Source of the DNA: Lentihominibacter butyricus
GTDB taxonomy: Bacteria > Bacillota > Clostridia > Peptostreptococcales > Anaerovoracaceae
NCBI RefSeq assembly: GCF_025567305.1
Contig: NZ_JAOQJP010000009.1
Coordinates: 1 to 64,000 of the forward strand
Length of the DNA: 64,000 bases
Direction of reading: 5' to 3'
Shown here: positions 25,999 to 33,120 of the stretch, piece after piece
How positions within the stretch are numbered: the stretch's first letter is position 1
Layout of the letters: each line of letters opens with the position of its first letter
The notes under the pieces: generated by a model
The model's input: only the letters and a program-made list of their open reading frames with translations
Told to the model about the DNA's origin: nothing
The model's database searches: none
Position numbers and translations under genes: made by a program

Positions 25999-26203
25999 AG
26001 TTATACACTCCGTTTCTGTAGGTTTTGTTTTTTATTGATACTTTTGTTTAGTTTGCGCAGAACAGAGAGATAATATGAAAAGGAGCGCAGGTGGGTTTTG
26101 ATCGTGGATTTTATGTAAAAGTATACAATTTTTTCGTGCAGATAATGGATTTTTTCATGCTGTTAGCGTACAATATACTAAAAATATGCGAGGAGATGGT
26201 TAT

Positions 26204-26482
26204 ATGGCTGGAAATACTACAAATATAAGTATAAGGATGGATTCTGAGCTCAAAGCACAGGCGGACGCTTTGTTTGCGGAACTTGGCATGAATTTGTCTA
26301 CAGCGTTCAATATATTTGTTCGTCAGTCTATCAGAGAAGGAAGGATCCCTTTTGATATTTCATTGAATCAGCCGAACCGGGAAACGATCGCTGCAATGCT
26401 GGAAGCGGAAAGGAACACAAAGGACCGCTCTGTAAAGGGTTACAGCGATTTGAATGAGCTGTTCAAAGAACTGAAGTTATGA
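26204..26482 (+). CDS. RelB/DinJ family antitoxin
   Basis: 92 residues from the ATG at 26204 (GAGGAG site; an in-frame ATG at 26186 lacks one). The ribbon-helix-helix N terminus (ISIRMDSELKAQADALFAELGMNLSTAFNIF) is typical of DinJ/RelB, which represses its own operon and neutralises a RelE/YafQ toxin. The toxin gene overlapping its stop by 4 bp is truncated to 24 codons, so this is a solitary antitoxin. Confidence 0.88.
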   Translation: MAGNTTNISIRMDSELKAQADALFAELGMNLSTAFNIFVRQSIREGRIPFDISLNQPNRETIAAMLEAERNTKDRSVKGYSDLNELFKELKL

Positions 26483-26553
26483 GTGAGGCGAAATATACAG
26501 TTAAATATACGTCCCAATGCGACAGTCCTTTTCTCATGCTAAAGCGCCAATAA
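26479..26553 (+). pseudogene. Truncated RelE/YafQ toxin (24-codon stub)
   Basis: ATG at 26479 overlaps the antitoxin stop (ATGA), the usual coupling. The first residues (MSEAKYTVKYTSQ) look like a normal YafQ/RelE start, and LMLKR also fits, but the frame ends at TAA (26551-26553). A terminator follows at once, so about 65 C-terminal residues including all catalytic residues are missing. Confidence 0.7.
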
Positions 26554-26556
26554 ATG

Positions 26557-26586
26557 AGCCGCCATGAAATCATCATGGCGGCTTTG
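26557..26586. terminator. Bidirectional terminator between the TA remnant and lexA
   Basis: Perfect 11-bp stem AGCCGCCATGA/TCATGGCGGCT with a 5-base loop, then TTTG; it can serve both convergent genes. Confidence 0.75.
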
Positions 26587-26629
26587 TCATATACTGATAA
26601 AAATTTATACGATTATAATAAAGGCTGGC

Positions 26630-27292
26630 TTAGAAGTATCGGAACACTCCTTTTACCTTGCCGAGTATCTTGACATCTTTAACGATGATCGGGCTCATTG
26701 CGGAGTTTTCCGGCTGCAGTCTTATGTGATCGGCCTCCCGGTAAAATGTCTTGACTGTGGCCTCGCTTTCGAAGCCGTCGACCATTGCAACTACGATATC
26801 ACCGTTGCGTGCTGTGTTCTGCTGCTCTACAAGGATGTAGTCGCCGTCCATGATGCCGGCTTCGATCATGCTTTCACCTCTGACGGTGAGCATGAAGTTC
26901 GGTCCGCTGCCGACGAAACGTGCAGGGATCGGAAAGCTGTCTTCGATGTTCTGTTCTGCGAGTATCGGCGTACCGGCTGCGATCCTGCCGACTACCGGAA
27001 TATCGACTACTTCAGTCTGCGATACGCTGTTCTGTATATTTTTCTGTACTGATTCCGAAGTTTTATCGTGTACAGGATCCTGTCCGTTGTCCACGAGCAT
27101 CAGTGCACGCGGTTTGGAAGGATCTTTTTTTATGTAGCCTTTGCTTACGAGACTTGCGATATCCTTGTGCGCCGTAGAAGTGGACTTGATATCAAGCGCC
27201 GAGCATATCTCACGCACAGTAGGAGGATAGCCTTTTTCTCTTATTTCTTTTCTCATATAATCCAGAATCTTCTGTTCGCGTTCTTTTAACAT
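26630..27292 (-). CDS. lexA: LexA SOS repressor
   Basis: 220 residues. N-terminal winged helix (REKGYPPTVREICSALDI). Self-cleavage site IAAG in VVGRIAAGTP, catalytic serine in RGESMIEAGI and lysine in EATVKTF, so the S24 peptidase dyad is complete. Represses DNA-damage genes until RecA-stimulated autocleavage. A near-palindrome AAAAGAACATTCTTTT lies at 27401-27416 and other GAAC elements lie upstream, possible operators; I cannot confirm them. SOS consensus in this group is usually GAAC-N4-GTTC, not seen exactly. Confidence 0.93.
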   Translation of the reverse strand: MLKEREQKILDYMRKEIREKGYPPTVREICSALDIKSTSTAHKDIASLVSKGYIKKDPSKPRALMLVDNGQDPVHDKTSESVQKNIQNSVSQTEVVDIPVVGRIAAGTPILAEQNIEDSFPIPARFVGSGPNFMLTVRGESMIEAGIMDGDYILVEQQNTARNGDIVVAMVDGFESEATVKTFYREADHIRLQPENSAMSPIIVKDVKILGKVKGVFRYF

Positions 27293-27524
27293 GTCTAAAT
27301 CCTCCTCATGGACTAAAGGGCAGTTTTATATGAGAACATGATATCATAAAAAGAACAAAATGTAAACGTGTGTTTTCGGTAGCGGGTGAAAAAAGAACGG
27401 AAAAGAACATTCTTTTGCAGCTTTTACCGTCTTCACCACGATAATGTCGAGGACGGCCGCTTGGAACTTCGCTGTCACATATGCCGGCAGTTTTGTGCTG
27501 AACTGTGGCTGAGCCGATGTTTTT

Positions 27525-27795
27525 CCGATTTCAGCCGTAAATCATATAATTACAGAGTCGCATGGCGGAAAAATGGAAATGCAGGGGAATATCAGGCATC
27601 GTTGCTCGTTGTCAGCATGCTCTTGAGAAAGTGTTTTATCTGTCTTTCAGCTATATATCGGCTTTTCAAGGCTTCTATGGCTGAAAATTTCCATGAACAT
27701 CCATTTGACGGTCGAGCCTCATTCGTTTTATTTGATAATTTTGGAATATTTCAGCCATACGGCAGGTGATAAAGGGTATTTATGGCTGAAATCGG
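27525..27795. repeat. Four copies of a TATGGCTGAAAT-like motif in inverted orientation
   Basis: CCGATTTCAGCCGTAAAT (27525-27542) is the reverse complement, with one mismatch, of ATTTATGGCTGAAATCGG (27778-27795). Related partial copies lie at 27675-27690 (plus) and 27747-27760 (minus). No credible gene exists between 27300 and 28020; an open frame at 27386-27769 has no product I recognise. It may be the remains of a mobile element. Confidence 0.55.
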
Positions 27796-27819
27796 TGCGA
27801 CAGATTGCTGAAAACTGAG

Positions 27820-27874
27820 TGGCAGCTCACCGAAGCCGGCATGGCAGCTCACAGGAAAAGGGCGCGCCAGCTCA
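27820..27874 (+). repeat. Three phased TGGCAGCTCA repeats
   Basis: TGGCAGCTCA at 27820-27829 and 27842-27851 and CGCCAGCTCA at 27865-27874, spaced 22 and 23 bp, about two helical turns. IS21-family ends carry such multiple short repeats bound by the transposase, so this may be an insertion-sequence end left behind; no transposase is present. Confidence 0.5.
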
Positions 27875-28020
27875 TTTTAGTGAGTGGACATGCTTACAGT
27901 AAAGATGATATAATGGCAGGACTGATACAGGGGGTGCGGCATCGTTGTATGATATATGATGATAATTACGCAGAGTGCATTGGGATATATCAGGATCAAG
28001 GAGAACGAAAGAGCGAAACC

Positions 28021-28302
28021 ATGATAAAGAAAAAAGCGATATTTGCAGTTATAACTATGATGATGCTGATCCTGGCGGCGGGATGCGGCTACACGTCAGA
28101 CGAGGCGTGCATATGGTGCGGTGCGACGCCGACCAAAGCGATCAAAAGCGAGCTGGACGGGGAGACCGTGACGAATTACTATTGCGAGGAATGCTCGACG
28201 ATGTGCCTTTTGTGCGGAGCAAAGGCTACTCAGCAGTTCACCAACGAATCCGGCGTCGATGTTTTCCTGTGCGACGACTGCGCAGCCGGCATGACGGAAT
28301 AG
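28021..28302 (+). CDS. Small lipoprotein with four CXXC motifs
   Basis: 93 residues. An N-terminal signal (MIKKKAIFAVITMMMLIL) ends in the lipobox LAAGC, so it should be lipid-anchored outside. The mature part holds CIWC, CEEC, CLLC and CDDC, evenly spaced as two pairs about 28 residues apart, like two zinc ribbons. I do not recognise a family. It probably binds zinc or another thiophilic metal, or is redox-active; a thioredoxin gene follows 170 bp later but has its own promoter. AAGGAG lies 17 bp before the ATG, which is far; the start is supported mainly by the signal peptide. Confidence 0.65.
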   Translation: MIKKKAIFAVITMMMLILAAGCGYTSDEACIWCGATPTKAIKSELDGETVTNYYCEECSTMCLLCGAKATQQFTNESGVDVFLCDDCAAGMTE

Positions 28303-28363
28303 CGTCTGCGCTTTGCATGAGAACGCCGGCGGCTTTGCATAACAAAAACATATTTAATTTACC

Positions 28364-28392
28364 TTGATAGTCCAATATGGAAGTGTTATTAT
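28364..28392 (+). promoter_or_regulatory. Sigma-A promoter of trxA
   Basis: TTGATA (28364-28369), 17 bp, TATTAT (28387-28392). Confidence 0.65.
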
Positions 28393-28474
28393 ATAGGTAG
28401 CGGAGCGATGTGCTCAAAACTGCTGATGATACATAGAGATTCGGGCAGAATAAGAAAAAAGAGAGGTAATCGAT

Positions 28475-28786
28475 ATGGAAATAATTAAAATAACAAAAGA
28501 CAATTTTGAGAAAGAAGTAGTGGAGTCGTTAAAGCCGGTGCTCGTTGATTTCTGGGCGTCGTGGTGCGGCCCATGCATGATGCAGGGACCTGTGCTGGAT
28601 GAGATGGCAGCAGAGTACGACAGCATCAGGATCGGCAAGATAAATGTAGACGAAGAACAGGCGCTGGCTATAAAATTCGGCGTGAGCAGCATTCCTACGC
28701 TCATACTCTTCAAAGACGGCCAGATCGATAAAAGGCTCGTCGGCCTCAGAACGAAAGAACAGCTGGCTGCGGAGCTCGGTCTGTAG
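28475..28786 (+). CDS. trxA: Thioredoxin
   Basis: 103 residues, normal length. Active site FWASWCGPCMM and the cis-proline loop SSIPTLILF are intact. It reduces disulfides in cytoplasmic proteins. It starts at the ATG at 28475 after an AGAGAGG ribosome site. No thioredoxin reductase is adjacent. Confidence 0.95.
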   Translation: MEIIKITKDNFEKEVVESLKPVLVDFWASWCGPCMMQGPVLDEMAAEYDSIRIGKINVDEEQALAIKFGVSSIPTLILFKDGQIDKRLVGLRTKEQLAAELGL

Positions 28787-28923
28787 AGAGTTGTAAAGGC
28801 GCACGCTGCCTACATGAGTGAGGCTTTTGCGCAAAGCGCAGGATCATGGATTCCCGGGCTGCATGCGAGATGCACGGGGATCTGCGGAATCTGCGGAAAA
28901 GGCTGCAGCGGAGCAAAAAATCC

Positions 28924-28952
28924 TTGCATGCGGCCGCTGCATATGATATAGT
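28924..28952 (+). promoter_or_regulatory. Sigma-A promoter of infC-rpmI-rplT
   Basis: TTGCAT (28924-28929), 17 bp, TATAGT (28947-28952); start predicted near 28959, right at the head of the L20 leader. Confidence 0.6.
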
Positions 28953-28959
28953 TATTCAG

Positions 28960-29110
28960 GTAGAAAGAAGAAGTTATCCGCTTCTCACCTCAAGGCGAAA
29001 GTTACTGGGGTCAATATTCAGCAGATTTTATCCTGTCTGTTTTCCGGTGCGGATCTGGCGGGATCGAAACTATTGTATAATTGAGGCGGATATACGTATC
29101 CGCCTTTTTC
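28960..29110 (+). ncRNA. Ribosomal protein L20 leader
   Basis: The untranslated leader contains CGCTTCTCACCTCAAGGCGA and TTACTGGGGTCAA, matching the conserved core of the L20 leader of Firmicutes infC operons, and ends in an intrinsic terminator. In Bacillus, L20 binds this leader and promotes premature termination, giving feedback control of infC-rpmI-rplT. Confidence 0.85.
29084..29109 (+). terminator. Attenuator terminator of the L20 leader
   Basis: Perfect AGGCGGATA/TATCCGCCT stem, TACG loop, five T; it lies before the infC ribosome site. Confidence 0.85.
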
Positions 29111-29136
29111 AATATGTTTTTTGGAGGTGTAAGACA

Positions 29137-29652
29137 ATTAGCAGAGAAGCTATGATAAACGAAGAAATTCGTGCAAAGGAACTGAGAGTCATCGATACGG
29201 ACGGTACCCAGATGGGGATCATGAGCAGACAGGAAGCTCTTGATATTTCTGAAGAAAAGAAACTTGACCTGGTTTGCATCTCACCGAAGGCAAACCCGCC
29301 GGTGTGCAAGATCCTGGATTACGGCAAGTATAAGTATGAACTTCAGAAGAAAGAAAAAGAAGCGAAGAAAAAGCAGAAGACTACTCAGGTGAAAGAGATA
29401 AGACTTTCGACATTCATCGAGGATCACGATATCATGGTAAAGGCAAAGACAGGATCGAAGTTCCTCAAAGACGGTGATAAGCTGAAAGTAAGCCTGAGGT
29501 TCAGAGGCAGAGAAAAGGATTATGTCGCAAGAGGCATGGAAGTTATGAACAAATTTGCCGAAGCCGTTTCGGATGTTGGTGATATCGACAGAAAGCCTAA
29601 TTTCGAAGGCAGGAGCCTTACGATGATACTTACACCGAAGAGCGATAAATAA
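29137..29652 (+). CDS. infC: Translation initiation factor IF-3 with ATT start
   Basis: 171 residues. GGAGGTG (29123-29129) lies 7 bp before ATT at 29137, giving I/M-SREAMINEEIRAKE, the family's usual N terminus. The ATG at 29152 is 22 bp from the site, too far. The ATT start is the classical device by which IF-3 rejects its own mRNA when abundant. Conserved KVDLVCISP-like (KKLDLVCISPKANPPVCK) and C-terminal VKEIRLSTFIEDHD are present. The operon continues with L35 and L20. Confidence 0.93.
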   Translation: MSREAMINEEIRAKELRVIDTDGTQMGIMSRQEALDISEEKKLDLVCISPKANPPVCKILDYGKYKYELQKKEKEAKKKQKTTQVKEIRLSTFIEDHDIMVKAKTGSKFLKDGDKLKVSLRFRGREKDYVARGMEVMNKFAEAVSDVGDIDRKPNFEGRSLTMILTPKSDK

Positions 29653-29688
29653 ACTGAAGGAATAATTTATACAGGAGGAAAATATACC

Positions 29689-29889
29689 ATGGCAAAGCAG
29701 AAAATGAAGTCTCACAGAGGCGCATCAAAAAGATTCAAAATAACAGGTTCAGGAAAAGTAAAGAGAAATAAAGCATACAAGAGCCACATCCTTACTAAGA
29801 AGAGCCAGAAGAGAAAGAGAGGCCTGAGAAAGGCAACAACTCTGACAAGCGCAGATCTTAAGAGAATAAAAGCAGTACTGAGCAAATAG
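29689..29889 (+). CDS. rpmI: 50S ribosomal protein L35
   Basis: 66 residues, highly basic, MAKQKMKSHRGASKRFK at the start and LTKKSQKRKRGLRK in the middle, the L35 pattern. AGGAGG ribosome site. Second gene of the infC operon. Confidence 0.96.
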   Translation: MAKQKMKSHRGASKRFKITGSGKVKRNKAYKSHILTKKSQKRKRGLRKATTLTSADLKRIKAVLSK

Positions 29890-29904
29890 TAGGGAGGTAG
29901 TAAA

Positions 29905-30258
29905 ATGGCAAGAGTAAAAAAGGGTGTAAATGCACATAAGAGACATAAAAAAGTATTAAAGATGGCAAAAGGGTACTACGGCGCAAAGAGCAAGACTTTC
30001 AAAGCCGCTAAACCCGCAACTATGAGAGCTCTCCGTTCAGCTTACGTTGGAAGAAAGAACAAGAAGAGAGAATACAGAAAGTTATGGATCGCAAGAATCA
30101 ACGCTGCTGCAAGAATGAACGACATATCATACAGCAGACTGATGGATGGACTCAAGAAGTCAAACATCGAGATCAACAGAAAGATGCTTTCAGAAATGGC
30201 TATCCACGATCCAGCTGCTTTCGCAAAGCTTTGTGAAACTGCAAAGAAAGCTATCTAG
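29905..30258 (+). CDS. rplT: 50S ribosomal protein L20
   Basis: 117 residues, basic, MARVKKGVNAHKRHKK start, GYYGAKSKTFK and RKLWIARINAAAR motifs. It binds 23S rRNA early in assembly and is the expected repressor acting on the leader at 28960-29110. AGGGAGG ribosome site 15 bp after rpmI. Confidence 0.96.
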   Translation: MARVKKGVNAHKRHKKVLKMAKGYYGAKSKTFKAAKPATMRALRSAYVGRKNKKREYRKLWIARINAAARMNDISYSRLMDGLKKSNIEINRKMLSEMAIHDPAAFAKLCETAKKAI

Positions 30259-30300
30259 TGCCGTACGGCGTGAGAAAGCTCTAATAATACATGAAGTCGC

Positions 30301-30330
30301 AGAGACCGGAATTCCCGGTCTCTTTTTTTG
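30301..30330 (+). terminator. Terminator of infC-rpmI-rplT
   Basis: AGAGACCGG/CCGGTCTCT perfect stem and seven T. Confidence 0.85.
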
Positions 30331-30343
30331 CGCCCGCACCGCT

Positions 30344-30377
30344 TTCGACAAATTGTGGAGCGTGGAAAATATATAAT
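30344..30377 (+). promoter_or_regulatory. Spo0A box and promoter of spoIIGA-sigE
   Basis: TTCGACA (30344-30350) is a perfect reverse-strand Spo0A box (TGTCGAA). TATAAT lies at 30372-30377. The distance from the box to the -10 (22 bp from TTCGAC) resembles the unusually wide spoIIG promoter of Bacillus, which Spo0A-phosphate activates. Confidence 0.7.
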
Positions 30378-30442
30378 CTTAATTGCCGCATCCGGATCAT
30401 TTGGGATCTGCAGCATTCAGAGCGGCAGAAAAGAAGAGGTGC

Positions 30443-31351
30443 ATGATGACGGTTTACGGAGACATCCTGTTTGCGGAGAATTTCATAATAGGCTGCGCAT
30501 TGATATACATAACGGCAGAGGTTTTCGGCGCGGATCTCCACGGGCGTACTGCAAAGCTCAGACTCGCTGCCGGTGGGGTGATGTGCGGACTGTTTGCGAT
30601 GCTGATATTCCTGCCGGTGAGGATGCCTCTCACTGTTGTGCTCGAAGCGGGGTTCGCGTTCGCAGTATCAGTGGTAGTGTTCGGCGTCAAAGGTGCATGG
30701 AAAAAAGCGCTGGTGCTGATACTGGTGACATATTTCATGGGCGGCGTCACGATGGGGCTGCTGCTCGTGACCGGAAACACCGGCATGTATGCAGCGACAG
30801 GCATTTACACGGGAGATATGAAAGCTGCGATGCTGGCTGTCTTCATATGCACAGGGACGTTTACGGCAAAACAGATCATCAGAACTGTTTCAAAAAAGAA
30901 GTTTTACAGCGAGCATGTCTTCGCTGTAAGGATCGTCAGCGGCGGCAGTATCGTGGAAACCAGAGGATTCTTTGACTCCGGCAATCAGCTAACAGACCCT
31001 GTCAGCGGCATGGCGGTCGCGGTGGCACAGGAAAGTCTGTGGGAGCGGCTGGAAAGCGCGGGTATAGTGACGCCGGAGCGGAGCAGGCTGATACCTTATG
31101 ATGTGATAGGCGCACACGGTCTGCTGGAGGCTGTGCGTGTCGATGATGTGGAAAGTGCGGGAAAGCACCGGGGAAACACGATCATAGCGAGGGCAGGATG
31201 CGGATTCGGGCTGGCAGGCAGAGATCTGGAGGGATGCGAGCTGCTTCTTTCCCGGGAAATGCACAGCAGGTCTGCGGCGGCGCAAAGCGAGCTCGGGATG
31301 ACAGGTGAGGAGCCTGCAGGTACAGGACAACAGAAGGGATGGGTAGGATGA
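30443..31351 (+). CDS. spoIIGA: Pro-sigma-E processing peptidase SpoIIGA
   Basis: 302 residues (start at 30443 or 30446, AGAGGT site). The N-terminal half has about five membrane helices (ENFIIGCALIYI onward). The C-terminal domain is a retroviral-like aspartic protease with the catalytic motif FFDSGNQL near residue 178. It cleaves pro-sigma-E in the mother cell at the septum. Its stop overlaps the sigE start (ATGA). Confidence 0.92.
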   Translation: MMTVYGDILFAENFIIGCALIYITAEVFGADLHGRTAKLRLAAGGVMCGLFAMLIFLPVRMPLTVVLEAGFAFAVSVVVFGVKGAWKKALVLILVTYFMGGVTMGLLLVTGNTGMYAATGIYTGDMKAAMLAVFICTGTFTAKQIIRTVSKKKFYSEHVFAVRIVSGGSIVETRGFFDSGNQLTDPVSGMAVAVAQESLWERLESAGIVTPERSRLIPYDVIGAHGLLEAVRVDDVESAGKHRGNTIIARAGCGFGLAGRDLEGCELLLSREMHSRSAAAQSELGMTGEEPAGTGQQKGWVG

Positions 31352-32043
31352 GACTTATTGCATGGATCAGGGAAAAGCTTTTTAAAAAGAAAAACACAGT
31401 ATTTTACATAGGCGGAAGCGATACACTGCCGCCGCCGCTGTCGGCAGAAGAAGAACGCGATGCGATACTGGGCGCGGTGAACGGCAGGAAAAAGGACAGA
31501 GACCTGCTTATAGAGCACAATCTCAGGCTGGTCGTTTACATAGCGAAAAAATTCGAGAGCACCGGAGTCAATGTCGAGGATCTGATATCCATAGGCACGA
31601 TAGGACTGATAAAAGCGGTCAACACGTTCAAGGTTGAGAAGAACATAAAGCTGGCCACTTATGCATCAAGATGCATAGAAAACGAGATCCTGATGTACCT
31701 CAGACGGAACAACAAGATAAAGGGGGAGGTTTCCCTTGACGAGCCGCTGAATGTGGACTGGGACGGCAACGAGCTGCTGCTTTCCGATATACTGGGCACG
31801 GAAAACGATGAGGTTTACGGGCATCTCGAAGATGAAGTCAATAAAAATTTGCTTGTGCATGCGCTGAGGCAGCTGTCAGGACGAGAGCGGGAGATAGTGC
31901 AGATGCGCTTCGGGCTTGCCGGATGCCGCGAGCTGACCCAGAAAGAGGTAGCAGACAGGATGGGGATATCTCAGTCATATATATCCAGACTTGAAAAAAA
32001 GATAATAGGCAGACTACAAAAAGAAATAAAAAAATTGGGTTAA
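31348..32043 (+). CDS. sigE: RNA polymerase sporulation sigma factor E
   Basis: 231 residues from the ATG at 31348. The N-terminal ~27 residues are the pro-sequence; YIGGSDTLPPPLS is the SpoIIGA cleavage region. Region 2 (LRLVVYIAKKFESTG, IGTIGLIKAVNTF) and region 4 (SGREREIVQMRFGL, MGISQSYISRLEKK) are complete. Early mother-cell sigma factor. No terminator separates it from the argC promoter, which overlaps its downstream region. Confidence 0.95.
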   Translation: MRLIAWIREKLFKKKNTVFYIGGSDTLPPPLSAEEERDAILGAVNGRKKDRDLLIEHNLRLVVYIAKKFESTGVNVEDLISIGTIGLIKAVNTFKVEKNIKLATYASRCIENEILMYLRRNNKIKGEVSLDEPLNVDWDGNELLLSDILGTENDEVYGHLEDEVNKNLLVHALRQLSGREREIVQMRFGLAGCRELTQKEVADRMGISQSYISRLEKKIIGRLQKEIKKLG

Positions 32044-32058
32044 ATTAACAAAAAAATA

Positions 32059-32087
32059 TTGAAAAAACGGCCTTCCTGGTGTATCAT
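32059..32087 (+). promoter_or_regulatory. Sigma-A promoter of the arg operon
   Basis: TTGAAA (32059-32064), 17 bp, TATCAT (32082-32087); predicted start near 32094, at the first ARG box. Confidence 0.75.
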
Positions 32088-32093
32088 AAGCTT

Positions 32094-32131
32094 TATGAAT
32101 AAATATTCTGAGTGATTAATAAAAATTCAAC
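32094..32131 (+). promoter_or_regulatory. Tandem ARG boxes (ArgR/AhrC operators)
   Basis: TATGAATAAATATTCTGA (32094-32111) and GATTAATAAAAATTCAAC (32114-32131) both fit the ARG-box pattern TGAAT-N4-ATTCA and lie 20 bp apart, two helical turns, as needed for hexameric ArgR. Their place at the start site predicts arginine-dependent repression. Confidence 0.75.
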
Positions 32132-32176
32132 ACGAATACTTCATATAAATAGTATATTATACAAGCGGAGGCGATT

Positions 32177-33118
32177 ATGAAATACAAAGTTTTTATCGAC
32201 GGTGCAGAAGGCACTACAGGTCTGAAGATACACCAGTATTTTCAGAAGAGAGATGATATAGATCTCCTGAAGATAGATCAGGAAAAGCGCAAGGATCTCG
32301 ATGAAAGGCTGAGCCTTATAAAGCAGGCGGACATTTCGTTCCTGTGCCTGCCTGATGCGGCAGCGAGAGAGATCGCGGCAGCAGCGCCGGCAGAGTGCAG
32401 GATACTCGATACTTCAACGGCGCACAGGACAGATCCGTCATGGGTGTACGGCATGCCTGAGCTTTGCGGGGGACAGAGAGAAAAGATCAAAAACAGCAAC
32501 AGAGTGGCAGTTCCGGGATGTCATGCTACAGGTGTGATACTGCTGATAAAGCCGCTCCTCGAGGCAGGACTCGTTCCTGCAGACTATCCGTTCTGCGCAT
32601 GCTCTCTCACGGGATACAGCGGCGGCGGCAAGAAGATGATCGCACAGTATGAAAGTCCTGAAAGACAGAGAGGCAATATGGGCGGACAGGATATACTCTG
32701 CAGTCCGAGACAGTACGGCATAGCACAGGCACACAAACATCTGCCTGAAATAATCGCAGCGACCGGGATAAGCAGTGCGCCTGCATTTTCTCCTATAGTG
32801 GCTGACTACTACAGCGGCATGGAGGTGACTGTACCGATCAAGGTCGACGGACTGACGAAAGCCGATGTAGAAAAGGCAGTTGCGGGATATTACAAGGATC
32901 AGCCGCTGGTAACAGTGAAGGATTCACTGGATGAGGGAGGATTCATCGCTGCAGGACAGCTGTCCGGAACGAACAGACTCGAGATAACGGTCGAAGGAAA
33001 TGACGACAATATACTTCTGGTGGCTGTATATGACAATCTGGGCAAGGGAGCTTCAGGTGCAGCTATACAGAATATGAACATAATGCTGGGAATAGACGAG
33101 ACAAAGGGGCTGATATAG
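32177..33118 (+). CDS. argC: N-acetyl-gamma-glutamyl-phosphate reductase
   Basis: 313 residues, the shorter type of ArgC. N-terminal nucleotide fold (FIDGAEGTTGLKI), catalytic cysteine in VPGCHATG, and CSLTGYSGGGKKM. Third step of arginine synthesis, reducing N-acetylglutamyl phosphate with NADPH. First gene of argCJBD. Confidence 0.95.
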   Translation: MKYKVFIDGAEGTTGLKIHQYFQKRDDIDLLKIDQEKRKDLDERLSLIKQADISFLCLPDAAAREIAAAAPAECRILDTSTAHRTDPSWVYGMPELCGGQREKIKNSNRVAVPGCHATGVILLIKPLLEAGLVPADYPFCACSLTGYSGGGKKMIAQYESPERQRGNMGGQDILCSPRQYGIAQAHKHLPEIIAATGISSAPAFSPIVADYYSGMEVTVPIKVDGLTKADVEKAVAGYYKDQPLVTVKDSLDEGGFIAAGQLSGTNRLEITVEGNDDNILLVAVYDNLGKGASGAAIQNMNIMLGIDETKGLI

Positions 33119-33120
33119 AT

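Noticed and set aside
27290..27420. Clear LexA box upstream of lexA
   Set aside because: Several GAAC words and a near-palindrome exist, but no exact GAAC-N4-GTTC; left as a possibility only.
27386..27769. 127-codon frame after lexA
   Set aside because: No ribosome site or recognisable motif; it covers the inverted motif copies and looks like non-coding DNA.
28846..29136. Upstream extension of infC in the same frame
   Set aside because: It runs through the L20 leader and its terminator; the GGAGGTG site and family N terminus fix the start at ATT 29137.
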